Assembly: GCA_026874595.1 (NCBI GenBank)
Contig: CM049314.1
Location: 9,046,729 to 9,110,728, forward strand
DNA: 64,000 nt
Origin: Sipunculus nudus
Lineage: Eukaryota > Annelida > Sipuncula > Golfingiida > Sipunculidae
Direction of reading: 5' to 3'
Numbering within the stretch: the stretch's first letter is position 1; each line of letters opens with the position of its first letter. The notes under the pieces were generated by a model. It was not told the origin of the DNA. It made no database searches and was given only the letters and a program-made list of their open reading frames with translations. The translations under genes were made by a program, and so were the position numbers. Positions 35,786 through 46,800 of this stretch are shown here, in pieces.

Positions 35786-36234
35786 AAGAGAAGTCAGCTT
35801 GAAATGAAAATCATAAATCAAAAGGAATATTATCATTTTTAACAAATGTCAGTGTGCACAAAATATATTTAAAATAAATGGCCATGCAGTACATGTTGCA
35901 AACTGCATGTTACACTGTTGGATTTCATAACCAAACTAATATGTTGGAGAGGAATTATTAAATATAATGAGTCTAATGGTACATTTGGTTATTTGGCAGA
36001 AAGACAGTTAGTATTAAGTTAAGAGTCCTGTTTTATTTTTAAAAAAAAATAAATATTGAAGTATTATAGTAAAATATCATAAGTTGACAGGATATTGCTG
36101 TTCAGATGAAATGCCTAGCATATATAAAAGCAGGTGTAACAGACTGCTTAAAACACATGAGCAGCAGTACATGACTTGGGGTGGTTCCTATGTTTATTCT
36201 GACCTGAGCAGGGAATCATGATTATCACCAGATA

Positions 36235-36671
36235 CTGTGGTTGGCTTCATATTCGCGAGGCTGAAATTTCGCGATTTTTCCATTTTCAATGTTTTGCGAG
36301 GGTTTCATTTTCGCGATCTCACAAGGACCTACTAGTATATCAAATCTTTGGCAAAACCATATACCTTTGTGTTTTATAAAATGAAAATAGGTCATGAGTT
36401 TGTGACATTTTCTTATATAATGATGGGCCAGTACACACAGCATACGTGGTTTAGTTCAAATTTAAGGTTTAAATTTCCCTATACCTGCAAGGATGTAATT
36501 TATTAAAAAACTCTCCCTGTTCTAACCTATTACCATACAAGTATTGATTACACTAAATAAGAAGAACATTCTCAATTGGCCAATTATTCCCGAGGGTTTC
36601 ATTTTCGCGATTATTTCCCATTCACGAATATCGCGAAATTAAAACCCTCGCGAACAAAAAGGCAACCACAG
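36235..36671. mobile_element. 437-bp MITE with TA target duplications
   Basis: The left end CTGTGGTTGGCTTCATATTC then GCGAGG, and the right end inverse of CTGTGGTTGCCTTTTTGTTC then GCGAGGG, are inverted copies flanked by TA (36233-36234 and 36672-36673). Sub-terminal TTTCATTTTCGCGA occurs inside in direct and inverted form. This TTCGCGAGGG family is common in invertebrates, and the TA duplication suggests mobilisation by a Tc1/mariner-type transposase. No coding capacity. Confidence 0.85.
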
Positions 36672-36744
36672 TATATCTTAGTTCTATAAATGCTAAAAAA
36701 TAGTAAAAAGAAATGTTTATTTTGCATTTTCTAAAATTTTACAA

Positions 36745-36785
36745 AATGCGCTGAGTGCTGTGACCAATGGGTCCCTTGTATTTAA
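36745..36785 (-). mobile_element. 5' end of hairpin-ended repeat, minus strand
   Basis: The minus strand reads ACAAGGGACCCATTGGTCAC, then AGCACTCAGCGCAT, matching the starts at 20067 and 21255. No matching 3' hairpin was found to its left, so the copy is truncated or broken by the MITE. Confidence 0.6.
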
Positions 36786-36834
36786 TGTATTTTTCAGGGT
36801 TTGCAGGTTTTACCCACTACTTAGGGTTGGCACA

Positions 36835-36955
36835 ATCTTCCTGGAGGGAAGGGAAGGGATGGAAAGAAATATTTTCTTTCGGAAGGGAAGAAGTACTTTC
36901 TTCCCACAATTTCTTCCCAAGGAAGAAATAAGATTCCCAGGGAAGAAAACAGATT
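36835..36955. repeat. Cluster of GGGAAGAA/TTCTTCCC near-palindromes
   Basis: GGGAAGAAGTACTTTCTTCCC (36885-36905) and neighbouring GGAAGAAA and TTTCTTCCC copies alternate in orientation over 120 bp. This gives strong hairpin potential and strand-biased purine tracts. Confidence 0.7.
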
Positions 36956-37119
36956 CACAACATACCTGTATTTCATGTTGTTCAAATGTCATTTTGGCTT
37001 GTTATATCAGTGCAAATCAGAATGATTGATTTCCCACCCTTTGGTAAATAAAGGACATGCAAACAAACCATGTGGATGTGACTGGTGTGTCATTTTATTA
37101 TGGGGCTGGATGATGTAGT

Positions 37120-37370
37120 CTTCAGCTGAGTAATCAAGATGAATTCAACTTGAGTCCACTCAGTCCATTGGTGTTGTTGTTGCTGAAGGCTTGTCTTGAG
37201 CTGTGTGATTAGGATGAACTCAAAATGAGTACATACCCTTCAGGGGTGGAGGTCGGCTTGTACAGTTGAGCTGGTTTTTAGTTAAGTAATAAGGATGAAC
37301 TCAACATTAGTTTATACCCTTCAGGGGTGGAGGTCGGCTTGTACAGTTGAGCTGGTCTTTAGCTTAGTAA
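37120..37370 (+). repeat. Three tandem units of about 81 bp
   Basis: CAGGGGTGGAGGTCGGCTTG, preceded by GATGAACTCAA and followed by TACAGTTGAGCTGGT, occurs at 37241 and 37322. A more diverged unit starts near 37120. Confidence 0.75.
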
Positions 37371-37454
37371 CTGGCAGTCCAGCCATGTCTTCTGGTAGCT
37401 CACCTACTCCATCCAACTTATCAAGGTCATCAACTCGACACAGGACTACCAGCT

Positions 37455-37760
37455 TCTGTGGCTCAGGGGTAGAGTTCAGGACTCGAAGCCGGGAGATCAT
37501 GAGTTTGAATCTAAGCCAGGCGGTGAGATTTTATCACGGTTGGCTCCCACCCAGGGTTAGCGCTCTGAAAGCTAAATGGGGAGACTTTGCCTAACAGTCA
37601 TGTTTCACTGAAAAATGAGTGCACCTTTCGGGGGTTCCTTGGTGTTGTGACCAAGCAATGGGGATGACAAACACCAAGGCCCCGTAGGAGTGTTACACCG
37701 AGCCCTGTTGACAACAGGATAACTGGGTATAAGCCCCTGTCACTTTGCCAACCCTGTACT
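37455..37760 (+). mobile_element. tRNA-derived SINE
   Basis: The head has a pol III A-box-like TGTGGCTCAGGGGTAGAG (37459) and a B-box-like GAGTTTGAATC (37501) at tRNA-like spacing, in a GGGAGATCATGAGTTTGAAT context. The body shares CACCCAG..TAGCGCTCTG, GAGTGC..CTTTC..GGGTT and TTGGTGTT.TGA with the second copy at 56.38-56.64 kb. No clear A tail or target duplication was recognised. Confidence 0.7.
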
Positions 37761-37984
37761 TAGTACAACGGTAAAAATCTGGGTTTAACCCAGGTTGGGG
37801 AAAAATAAGTTTTACCGGGGTTTTACCAAAGTTTTCATTAAAATTTCATCAAAGTTTAAATAAAATGCTCTTATTTTTTCATACTCGATGAAAATTGACA
37901 CAGGTAACATGTAAACAGGTAAACAACCAATTCATTTAATGTTTTTATCATGGTCAATTTCGGTCAATTTTACTCCATTTCAGT

Positions 37985-38017
37985 GAATAGTCTGTCCCAG
38001 CCAAGGACAGACTATTC
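37985..38017. other. Perfect 13-bp inverted repeat
   Basis: GAATAGTCTGTCC and GGACAGACTATTC are separated by seven bases. It sits at the right edge of the possible 35.3-38.0 kb element. Confidence 0.85.
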
Positions 38018-38250
38018 TGTTCTACCTAGCCCTAGCACCTTTGCTCTCTTACTATGCTAAGCTGTGCAAGAGCCCTAGAAGATGATTTGAGGAAACTGGT
38101 GACATTCCACATGACAATTAAATTCTGATATTTTGTCTAAAAATGTTGTATTCGTTAGGAAATAAAGATATTCTAATCAAATACGCATATAACATACCAC
38201 TTAGACAGTGTTTGTCCACTTCAAATGTTGATTAGAAGAATATGTATTAT

Positions 38251-38290
38251 CCTATATAAACGGTGATACACAGGGAACGATGTGTGCTCT
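38251..38290 (+). promoter_or_regulatory. TATA-like site before a GC-richer block
   Basis: CTATATAAACG is followed about 30 bp later by GGAACGATG and a GC-rich stretch (38280-38380) containing GCTGGCCGGCAGCC. The arrangement looks like a core promoter, but no exon could be assigned downstream. Confidence 0.25.
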
Positions 38291-38615
38291 GGGTTTTCCC
38301 CCAGCCACAGCTGGCCGGCAGCCGCCTGTGTAACCAGTGGTAACGGGTCGTGTTGGCTGAGCGAGCAAAGGTCAGGCAGTTCATTGTTTCAGATTCTGAG
38401 ACAGTTTAAAGCGCAAGGGTTGCAAAGTTTTAAAAGGGAGTCTTGTTTACATACTAAAACATAATATTTATCTGAATTTCTTGGTCATTTGAATAAAGTA
38501 CTATATCTCCCTCAGATTACTTACAGTTTCCTTGTCATAAACGCAATATTTGATTTTACACGATTTTTTTCTGACAAGGGTTTGAAGTTCTCCAGTTTAC
38601 TCTGAAGCTTTTTAT

Positions 38616-38641
38616 GCGGTATCCAGAGTCCTGGATACCGC
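38616..38641. other. Perfect 11-bp hairpin, 4-base loop
   Basis: GCGGTATCCAG and CTGGATACCGC flank AGTC. The stem is GC-rich and could fold in RNA or DNA. Function unknown. Confidence 0.85.
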
Positions 38642-39045
38642 CGCATTTAATGCAGTTATGTTCTACCCTGCACTTCTAGGGATATGGTCTTTGACTATGT
38701 CCGGGTTGGCTGTAATTGCCCTAAACCTTTGTGGTGGAATCAACAACTAGGATTCTCCTTTCATGCGTAATTGTTTATGCAGACAGCTAGCAGCGCGAAT
38801 TGGAATATTGTGTCTTTGGACGAGGCAATCTAAACCAAAGACATACATTCATAAAACTTGACCTGAGCGATAATAAAAGATCGAAGAAACTTTCTTATCA
38901 TATGGTCATTATTACTCAATTTGAAGAGAATATTTTTATGGGTTTTCGCATACCTAAGAAAACAGTGATGTGCCTGAAGACATTAGCTGGTTACATTGGC
39001 CTAGATGGGCCTATTGTCATACTATATACTTACCGAAGGAGCTAA

Positions 39046-40470
39046 CGATCACGTCCTGCCTGCCCGCAGATTCATATTTCCCGCCAGCACAAAATAAATG
39101 CCGAAATCGTAACCTCCTATCATATCCAAATATTTTCTTTTAAACTTGGACGATAGGTGCTTTGAAACTTTTTACCCGCCAAATTCACAAGTTTGTTACG
39201 CCTGTAGACATGGGTAGGAAAATATATATGAAAAAGTGTCAGGTTCATTTTATTTATCGTCTATTTATGAGCCACCTTCCCCAGATGGAACCACTCTCCA
39301 CATCATGAATAATGACTTAGAATGGCACACACACACACATCTCGTTGTCCATGCAATCACATAAATTATAGCAACAGGTTATAAGTAAAGAGCCATATGT
39401 ATTGTATTTAATAAAGTCCCCCCCCCCCCTTATAAATAGGCCTATGTCTGATCTATATGAACTTTTTTTATAAGAGCAAAATATGGATGTCTTATAAAAG
39501 CGGAAATGTGCCATATACGAAACAATAAAAAAAAATTATCTTCATTTTGAGAGGAGGCTAGCAACACACAGTGACACATAGGCCTTCATCAAACATTGGT
39601 TATGTATTACGCCCACAATTAAGGAAAATTATGTTAAAATATACATCACTGAGTGCTGGTATAGACCATAAAGTTATATAAATAAAATGTCAACTTATCT
39701 TAAAGTTAGGGTTGGGGAATTGAATCAGGTATAATGTTTTAAAAATAAGATATTATGTTTCCAGTTTAGGTTTAATTAATTCTAATCCAGATTTATCTTT
39801 ATAATGTATAAATCATTTAACTTTTTTCTTGAAAATAAATGACATTTTCAGACTAAATTTAATAAAATTATACTATAAATACTGTCATGACGCACTACAG
39901 TGATTTTTAACAAACATTTAATTTTTCAACAAGGACAATGACACACGAACATGACATAAGACATAAAGATACCCTTGTTACAAATAAAACCAGAACAGCA
40001 GACAACTAACTGAAAAACATTATATGACAACAAAAGTCATAAATGAACTGACCAATTCATTATTGACAAAATTTCACTCATAGTCTCCAAGGATTGATTT
40101 GCTACAAAATTTCATTAATACATATAAAGACAAATGTCTTCAGATAAACTGTTATATCTGTAACAAACACAAAAAAAAACCCCTTAAAATATATTACAAA
40201 CTGTTATTTCAGTAACTCAGGTGGATAATCTTCCCAGTTTTCTCACTAATTTTCCTCATTAAATCATATAATCTCATATTTTGTGAAATGTATAACACAT
40301 AACCTGCATATTATGTATTATGTATGTATATTTCTATATGTGTCACAGGTTGCTTTTGTGTCAGCAGATAAAAATCCTTAACAACAGTCTCCAGACACAA
40401 TTAAAACAAAAAATGATGTTGAATAATTGTTTATGGATACCTTACTTTTATGTCAAATAAATATTTCTCT
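39046..40470. other. AT-rich stretch, no gene seen
   Basis: An 81-codon open frame just before it (38800-39045) has no recognisable domain. A C homopolymer lies at 39418-39430. Otherwise nothing is supported. Confidence 0.35.
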
Positions 40471-40543
40471 CTCACTCTCTCTCTCTCTCTCTCATGGTAA
40501 ACTGAACTATGGAACCAACATTATAACCAAAGTTATTAATAGG

Positions 40544-40572
<29 letters not shown>
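40471..40572. repeat. (CT)n and (TA)n microsatellites
   Basis: CTCTCTCTC run at 40471-40493 and TA run at 40542-40571. Confidence 0.9.
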
Positions 40573-40574
<2 letters not shown>

Positions 40575-40724
40575 TTTGTGTGATTTGTACAATAGATTAA
40601 ATGACATCCATTGGGGATTTTTTTTTAAATTGCATGTAAAATTATAAAAAATAGGAATTTTTACATATAACATGCATATTACAAAAATCATCCATACAGA
40701 CTCAACATTGGCTGTATACATCTG

Positions 40725-43700
40725 GAGTTTTTGGCTAAATTCTGTGTTATTACACTGATTGGTCTGAAATGTTTGGGCTGAAGTAAACCCTTGGGGAAAT
40801 TACATAGGAAATTCAGCTAAGGTGTTCAAAATGCAGGATTTTACTGATACTTTGGTGAACATACATGGTTGCAATTTGCATATGGCTCCTGTTAATACCT
40901 ACCATTTTGAGGTATCCTTTAAAGTGTTTTCATCTGTACCGACTCAACTTGGCTTTAATACATGTGGTGTCTTGAGCTAAATTCTGTGTTATTTGGCTGA
41001 TTAGTCTGAAAAGTTTTGGGCTGCAGATGACCCCTTGGAGAAATATGTATACAAAAATTGGGAGAGCTGGCTGTGTTTTTGTATCAATGAGGAGCAAAAA
41101 TGGATTTTTAGCACTTTACAAGGCTTTTTGTGCATATGATCAGGTTAAAATTCAGCTAGGGTGTTCAAAATGCAGGATTTTACTGATACTTTGGTGAACA
41201 TACATGGTTGCAATTTGCATATGGCTCCTGTTAATACCTACCATTTTGAGGTATCCTTTAATGTGTTTTCATCTGTACCGACTCAACTTGGTTTTAATAC
41301 ATGTGGTGTCTTGAGCTAAATTCTGTGTTATTTGGCTGATTAGTCTGAAAAGTTTTGGGCTGCAGATGACTCCTTGGAGAAATATGTATACAAAAATTGG
41401 GAGACCTGGCTGTGTTTTTGTACCAATGAGGAGCAAAAAATGGATTTTTAGCACTTTACATGGCTTTTTGTGCATATGATCAGGTTAAAATTCAGCTAGG
41501 GTGTTCAAAATGCAGGATTTTACTGATACTTTGGTGAACATACACGGTTGCAATTTGCATATGGCTCCTGTTAATACCTACCATTTTGAGGTATCCTTTA
41601 AAGTGTTTTCATCTGTACCGACTCAACTTGGCTTTAATACATGTGGTGTCTTGAGCTAAATTCTGTGTTATTTGGCTGATTAGTCTGAAAAGTTTTGGGC
41701 TGCAGATGACCCCTTGGAGAAATATGTATACAAAAATTGGGAGAGCTGGCTGTGTTTTTGTACCAATGAGGAGCAAAAATGGATTTTTAGCACTTTACAA
41801 GGCTTTTTGTGCATATGATCAGGTTAAAATTCAGCTAGGGTGTTCAAAATGCAGGATTTTACTGATACTTTGGTGAACATACATGGTTGCAATTTGCATA
41901 TGGCTCCTGTTAATACCTACCATTTTGGGGTATCCTTTAAAGTGTTTTCATCTGTACTGACTCACCTTGGCTTTAATACATGTGGTGTCTTGAGCTAAAT
42001 TTTGTGTTATTTGGCTGATTAGTCTGAAATGTGTTGGGCTGCAGATGACCCCTTGGAGAAATATGTATACAAAAATTGGGAGACCTGGCTGTGTTTTTGT
42101 ACCAATGAGGAGCAAAAATGGATTTTTAGCCGGCACTTTACATGACTTTTTGTGCATATGATCTGGTTAAAATACAGCTAGGGTGTTCAAAGTGCAGGAT
42201 TTTACTGATACTTTGGTGAACATACATGGTTACAATTTGCATATGGCTCCCGTTAATACCTACCATTTTGAGGTATCCTTTAAAGTATTTTCATCTGTAC
42301 CGACTCAACTTGGCTTTAATACATGTGGTGTCTTGAGCTAAATTTTGTGTTATTTGGCTGATTAGTCTGAAATGTTTTGGGCTGCAGATGACCCCTTGGA
42401 GAAATATGTATACAAAAATTGGGAGACCTGGCTGTGTTTTTGTACCAATGAGGAGCAAAAAATGGATTTTTAGCACTTTACAAAGCTTTTTGTGCATATG
42501 ATCAGGTTAAAATTCAGCTAGGGTGTTCAAAATGCAGGATTTTACTGATACTTTGGTGAACATACATGGTTGCAATTTGCATATGGCTCCTGTTAATACC
42601 TACCATTTTGGGGTATCCTTTAAAGTGTTTTCATCTGTACTGACTCACCTTGGCTTTAATACATGTGGTGTCTTGAGCTTAAATCTGTGTCATTTGGCTG
42701 ATTAGTCTGAAAAGTTTTGTGCTGCAGATGACCCCTTGGAGGAATATGTATACAAAAATTGGGAGACCTGGCTGTGTTTTTGTACCAATGAGGAGCAAAA
42801 ATTGATTTTTAGCACTTTACAAGGCTTTTTGTGCATATGATCAGGTTAAAATTCAGCTAGGGTGTTCAAAATGCAGGATTTTACTGTTACTTTGGTGAAC
42901 ATACATGGTTGCTATTTGCATATGGCTCCTGTTAATACCTGCCATTTTGAGGTATCCTTTAAAGTGTTTTCATCTGTACCGACTCAACTTGGCTTTAATA
43001 CATGTGGTGTCTTGAGCTAAATTTTGTGTTATTTGGCTGATTAGTCTGAAAAGTTTTGGGCTGCAGATGACCCCTTGGAGAAATATGTATACAAAAATTG
43101 GGAGACCTGGCTGTGTTTTTGTACCAATGAGGAGCAAAAATGGATTTTTAGCCGGCACTTTACATGACTTTTTGTGCATATGATCTGGTTAAAATACAGC
43201 TAGGGTGTTCAAAATGCAGGATTTTACTGATACTTTGGTGAACATACATGGTTGGAATTTGCATATGGCTCCTGTTAATACCTACCATTTTGAGGTATCA
43301 TTTAAAGTGTTTTCATCCGTACCGAATCAAATTGGCTGTAATACATGTGGTGTCTTGAGCTAAATTTTGTGTTATTTGGCTGATTAGTCTGAAAAGTTTT
43401 GGGCTGCAGATGACCCCTTGGAGAAATATGTATACAAAAATTGGGAGAGCTGGCTGTGTTTTTGTACCAATGAGGAGCAAAAAATGGATTTTTAGCACTT
43501 TACAAGGCTTTTTGTGCATATGATCAGGTTAAAATTCAGCTAGGGTGTTGAAAATGCAGGATTTAACTTATCTTTTGGTGAACATATACAGGGTTGCAAA
43601 TTGCAGATGGCCGCTGTTAATACTTGCCATTGGGGGTGTCTTTAAAAAAAGGATTTTTAGCATTTAACAGGGCTTTTTATGCATATGATTAGGTAAAAAT

Positions 43701-43850
43701 TCACCTATAGGGTGTTGAACATGCAGAATAATACTGATATTTTGGTGATTATACATGGTTGCAATTTACATGTGGCTGCTGCTAATAAATCCTGCTGCTC
43801 ACCAGTGGCTGTGATAAATGTATTTTGGATAACCTTTGATCTATATACTT
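40725..43850 (+). repeat. Tandem array of about 341-bp units, about 9 copies
   Basis: AGCTAGGGTGTTCAAAATGC recurs near 41154, 41494, 41833, 42176, 42517, 42857, 43199 and 43539 (340-343 bp apart). First and last units are diverged. Adjacent units differ by small shared variants (for example a CCGG insertion in GATTTTTAGCCGGCACTTTA at 42130 and 43149), implying duplication of several units at once. The frequent 68-69 codon minus-strand frames follow the unit and are not genes. Confidence 0.95.
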
Positions 43851-43879
43851 GTAATTACAATTGTGTAGCGTGCTTTTTA

Positions 43880-46800
43880 ACAACATTCACCGCTTTTCAA
43901 TGTGTCTGATACATTGCGTTTTTCTGCCGGAAAACTTCGGGAATATATCCATATACACAACATGTTGAGTGCAACATACTGCAAATGTTTCAGTGACGTT
44001 GAACGTTATATTACTGAGTATGGGAGACAACAGATATTTCACGTCCTTTACACGTTTAATGTATGTTGCATGCCGTATCATATAAAACCACATTGTGATT
44101 GGTGGCTAATTTGCAACGTTAAGGATACGTACATAAAAATCTGTATTTTCGTCAGCTTTACATTGTGCACCGTATTGTATATAGAACCGTATATTAATGT
44201 TTGAAATAACGTTGAGTATATTTGTAATTTAAACATATTGAACCGACTAATTTGCAATGTTTAAGATACGTTAATTTTACGTGCCAAAACAACGTCGCAA
44301 ATGTAACCACACGCACAAAATGTATAACGTTATGTGTTACATATAGCAAACGTCTCTATAACATTTCCTAGTATGTTATACTTTCCGACTTTTAGGACGT
44401 CCAATAAAACGTTCTCAGCATGTGTCAAATACGTTGTATACAGCGCAGTAGGAATCTGTATTTTCACCTGTTTTAGATTGTGCACCATAACGTATATATA
44501 ACAGTATATCTATATTTTAAATAACTTTGTGTATATTTGAAAATTACATTCACAGACCCGACTAATTTGCAATGTTTAGGATACGTACATTTTACGTGCA
44601 AAACAACGTCGCAAATGTTACCATATGCACAACATGTGAAACGTTGTGTGTAACATATTGCAGACGTCTCTTCGACATTGCCTAAAATGTTATACTTCCG
44701 GGTATTGCAGACGTTCACCATAACGTTCCCAACATGTTTCTTGACCGTTGTATACAGCGTCGTAAAAATCTGTATTTTCATCAGCTTTACAATGTGCACC
44801 GTATCGTATATAAAACCGTATATTAATGTTTGAAATAACGTTGTGTATATTTGTAATTTAAACATATTGAACCGACTAATTTGCAACGTTTATGATACGT
44901 CCATTTTACATACCAAAATATCGCAAACGTAACTACATACACAACATGTGAAACGTTATGTGTAACATTTCGCAGACGTCTCTTCGACATTGCCTTAAAT
45001 GTTATACTTCCGAGTAATGCAGAAATTCACAGTAACGTTCTCAGCATCTGTTAAATACGTTGCATACAGAACAGTAAAAATCTGTATTTTCAACAGTTTT
45101 AGATTGTGCACCATAACCTATAGATAACAGTATATCTATATTTCAAATAACTTTGTGTATATTTGAAAATTACATTCACACACCCGACTAATTTGCAACG
45201 TTTAGGATACGTACATTTTACGTGCAAAACAACGTCGCAAATGTATCCACATGCACTACATGTGAAACATTATGTGTAACATTTTGCAGACGTCTCTTCG
45301 ACATTGCCTAAAATGTCATACTTCCAGGTATTGCAGACGTTCACCATAACGTAACCAACATGTTTCTTGACCGTTGTATACAGCGTCGTAAAAATCTGTA
45401 TTTTCATCAGCTTTACATTGTGCACCGTATCGTATATAAAACAGTATATTAATGTTTGAAATAACGTTGCGTATATTTGTAATTTAAACATATTGAACCG
45501 ACTAATTTGCAAGGTTTAAGATACGTTAATTTTACGTGCCAAAACAACGTCGCAAATGTAACCACACGCACAAAATGTATAACGTTATGTGTTACATATA
45601 GCAAACGTCTCTATAACATTTCCGAGTATGTTATACTCTCCGACTTTTAGGACGTCCAATAAAACGTTCTCAGCATGTGTCAAATACGTTGTATACAGCG
45701 CAGTAGAAATCTGTATTTTCACCTGTTTTAGATTGTGCACCATAACTTATATATAACAGTATATCTATATTTTAAATAACTTTGTGTATATTTGAAAATT
45801 ACATTCACAGACCCGACTAATTTGCAATGTTTAGAATACGTACATTTTACGTGCAAAACAACGTCGCAAATGTAACCATATGCACAACATGTGAAACGTT
45901 GTGTGTAACATATTGCAGACGTCTCTTCGACATTGCCTAAAATGTTATACTTCCCGGTATCGCAGACGTTCACCATAACGTTCCCAACATGTTTCCTGAC
46001 CGTTGTATACAGCGTCGTAAAAATCTGTATTTTCATCAGCTTTACATTGTGCACCGTATCGTATATAAAACCGTATATTAATGTTTGAAATAACGTTGTG
46101 TATATATGTAATTTAAACATATTGAACCGACTAATTTGCAATGTTAAGGATACGTTAATTTTACGTGCAAAAACAACGTCGCAAATGTAACCACACGCAC
46201 AACATGTAAAACGTTATGTGTTACATTTTACAAACGTCTCTATAACATTTCCTAGTATGTTATACTTTCCGACTTTTAGGACGTCCAATAAAACGTTCTC
46301 AGCATGTGTCAAATACGTTGTATACAGCGCAGTAAAAATCTGTATTTTCACCTGTTTTAGATTGTGCACCATAACTTATATATAACAGTATATCTATATT
46401 TTAAATAACTTTGTGTATATTTGAAAATTACATTCACAGACCCGACTAATTTGCAATGTTTAGGATACGTACATTTTACGTGCAAAACAACGTCGCAAAT
46501 GTAACCATATGCACAACATTTGAAACGTTATGTGTAACATTTTGCAGACGTCTCTTCGACATTGCCTAAAATGTTATACTTCCGGGTATTGCAGACGTTC
46601 ATCATAACGTTCCCAACATGTTTCTTGACCGTTGTATACAGCGTCGTAAAAATCCGTATTTTCATCAGCTTTACATTGTCCACCGTATCGTATATAAAAC
46701 CGTATATTGATGTTTGAAATAACGTTGAGTATATTTGTAATTTAAACATATTGAACCGACTAATTTGCAATGTTTAGGATACGTTAATTTTACGTGCAAA

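Larger units (their letters stand above)
35316..38017. mobile_element. Possible 2.7-kb element with related inverted ends
   Basis: The left end reads GAGCAGACTGTTCACTGAAT followed by TGACT..AATTGACCGAAA repeats (to about 35400). The right end, read on the minus strand, is GGACAGACTATTCACTGAAA then ATTGACCGAAATTGACC (38008-37930). The shared CAGACTRTTCACTGAA and ATTGACCGAAA in opposite orientation suggest a TIR element now filled with younger insertions. No target duplication was identified, so this is tentative. Confidence 0.4.

Noticed and set aside
37295-37594. 99-codon plus-strand frame rich in Ser/Thr
   Set aside because: It overlaps an 81-bp tandem repeat and the head of a tRNA-derived SINE.
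38800-39045. 81-codon plus-strand frame MEYCVFGRGN...
   Set aside because: No domain recognised, no supporting splice or promoter signal, and length is within chance expectation.
41269-43519. Serial 68-69 codon minus-strand frames with near-identical proteins
   Set aside because: They are one frame per 341-bp tandem unit; similarity comes from the DNA repeat, not from protein selection.
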